This document shows, piece after piece, positions 63,855 to 64,000 of a stretch of DNA of 64,000 nt. The position numbers and the translations under genes are program-made. The DNA lies in the NCBI RefSeq assembly GCF_905475345.1, contig NC_066589.1:6751501-6815500 (forward strand). The letters are read 5' to 3'. The DNA is from Vespula vulgaris. Lineage: Eukaryota; Arthropoda; Insecta; Hymenoptera; Vespidae. The notes under the pieces are model-generated. The model ran no database searches, had not been told where the DNA came from, and was given only the letters and a program-made list of their open reading frames with translations. Each line of letters opens with the position of its first letter. Position 1 is the stretch's first letter.

Positions 63855-64000
63855 ACGAGACAGACAGCGATTGACACCTGCCACTTCCCGTGACGTTGGC
63901 TCATCATCGTCGCTCGATGGAGTAAGGAGGCCAACGACTGCTATCGCTGATGAGGTAGCAACGGCTGTTAATTCGCTGATAAGAAATACTGGAGAACTTG
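63855..64000 (+). CDS. Possible exon, partial, cut by the window end
   Basis: A strong acceptor (AATTTCTGCTTTTCAG, ending at 63852 or so) is followed by a frame open to the end of the window: it starts ERDRQRLTPATSRDVGSSSS and later reads TAIADEVATAVNSLIR. The other two + frames close. The - strand is also open in one frame. I do not recognise the protein. It could be a 5' exon of a + strand gene such as pb, but no pb motif (QPSMAEF, YPWM) is seen. Confidence 0.3.

Larger units (their letters stand above)
55590..64000. other. DNA downstream of zen
   Basis: No homeobox is found. Complex islands occur at 55690-55960, 57340-57480, 57600-57740, 58060-58330, 58980-59160, 59990-60300, 60850-61010, 61080-61200, 61600-61760, 62060-62200 and 63360-63450. 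Some could be enhancers or exons. The stretches 56060-56990, 59340-59570 and 62580-63340 are AT-rich with nothing recognisable. pb is expected further right. Confidence 0.55.

Noticed and set aside
1..64000. Ten exact TGATTAAT Hox/Exd octamers (for example 6781-6788, 34481-34488, 41776-41783)
   Set aside because: By rough estimate from the AT-rich composition about ten are expected by chance in 64 kb on both strands, so the count is no evidence of regulation by itself.
55590..64000. proboscipedia (pb) homeobox downstream of zen
   Set aside because: No frame carries a second homeodomain or the pb motifs in this stretch.

Overview
This window is a piece of an insect Hox complex. It holds two homeobox genes, both on the + strand. 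Deformed (Dfd, the Hox4 class) is coded at 2358-3279 and 7641-8437. A zerknullt/Hox3-class gene (zen) is coded at 52773-52959 and 54350-55104. The microRNA gene mir-993 lies between them at about 28142-28234, on the - strand. The AT-rich DNA, very frequent (GA)n and (TA)n tracts, small two-exon genes and the order Dfd, mir-993, zen suggest a hymenopteran (bee, ant or wasp type). That placement is an inference; the insect Hox identity is seen directly.

Layout. 1-2357: DNA upstream of Dfd and its probable long leader, with CT and GA tracts and several short upstream reading frames. 2358-8437: Dfd, with a 4,361-bp intron. 8438 to about 9280: probable Dfd 3' UTR, with two AATAAA signals. About 9280-28140: intergenic DNA rich in microsatellites, with a small mariner-type MITE at 10001-10087, a duplicated hairpin-bearing block at about 17130-17330 and 17780-17920, and several islands of complex sequence that look like cis-regulatory DNA. 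28142-28234: mir-993. 28235-52600: a further intergenic stretch with a diverged tandem duplication at 34589-35030 and more islands. 52630-55590: the zen promoter, two exons, intron and 3' end. 55600-64000: DNA downstream of zen with no homeobox, a coding-like segment on the - strand near 58239-58320, and an open segment behind a good splice acceptor at 63855-64000.

How the parts fit together. Dfd is a head-segment selector transcription factor. zen is the diverged insect Hox3 gene used in extraembryonic and early dorsal patterning. mir-993 belongs to the miR-10 family that lives inside Hox clusters. Between the two genes lie about 44 kb with no protein gene I can recognise, the usual state of an insect Hox cluster, where spacers carry enhancers, Polycomb elements and noncoding transcripts. 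By cluster order Scr would be expected left of the window and proboscipedia (pb) right of it; neither homeobox is present here. Most long open frames in the spacer are translations of GA/CT, TA or trinucleotide repeats and are not genes.
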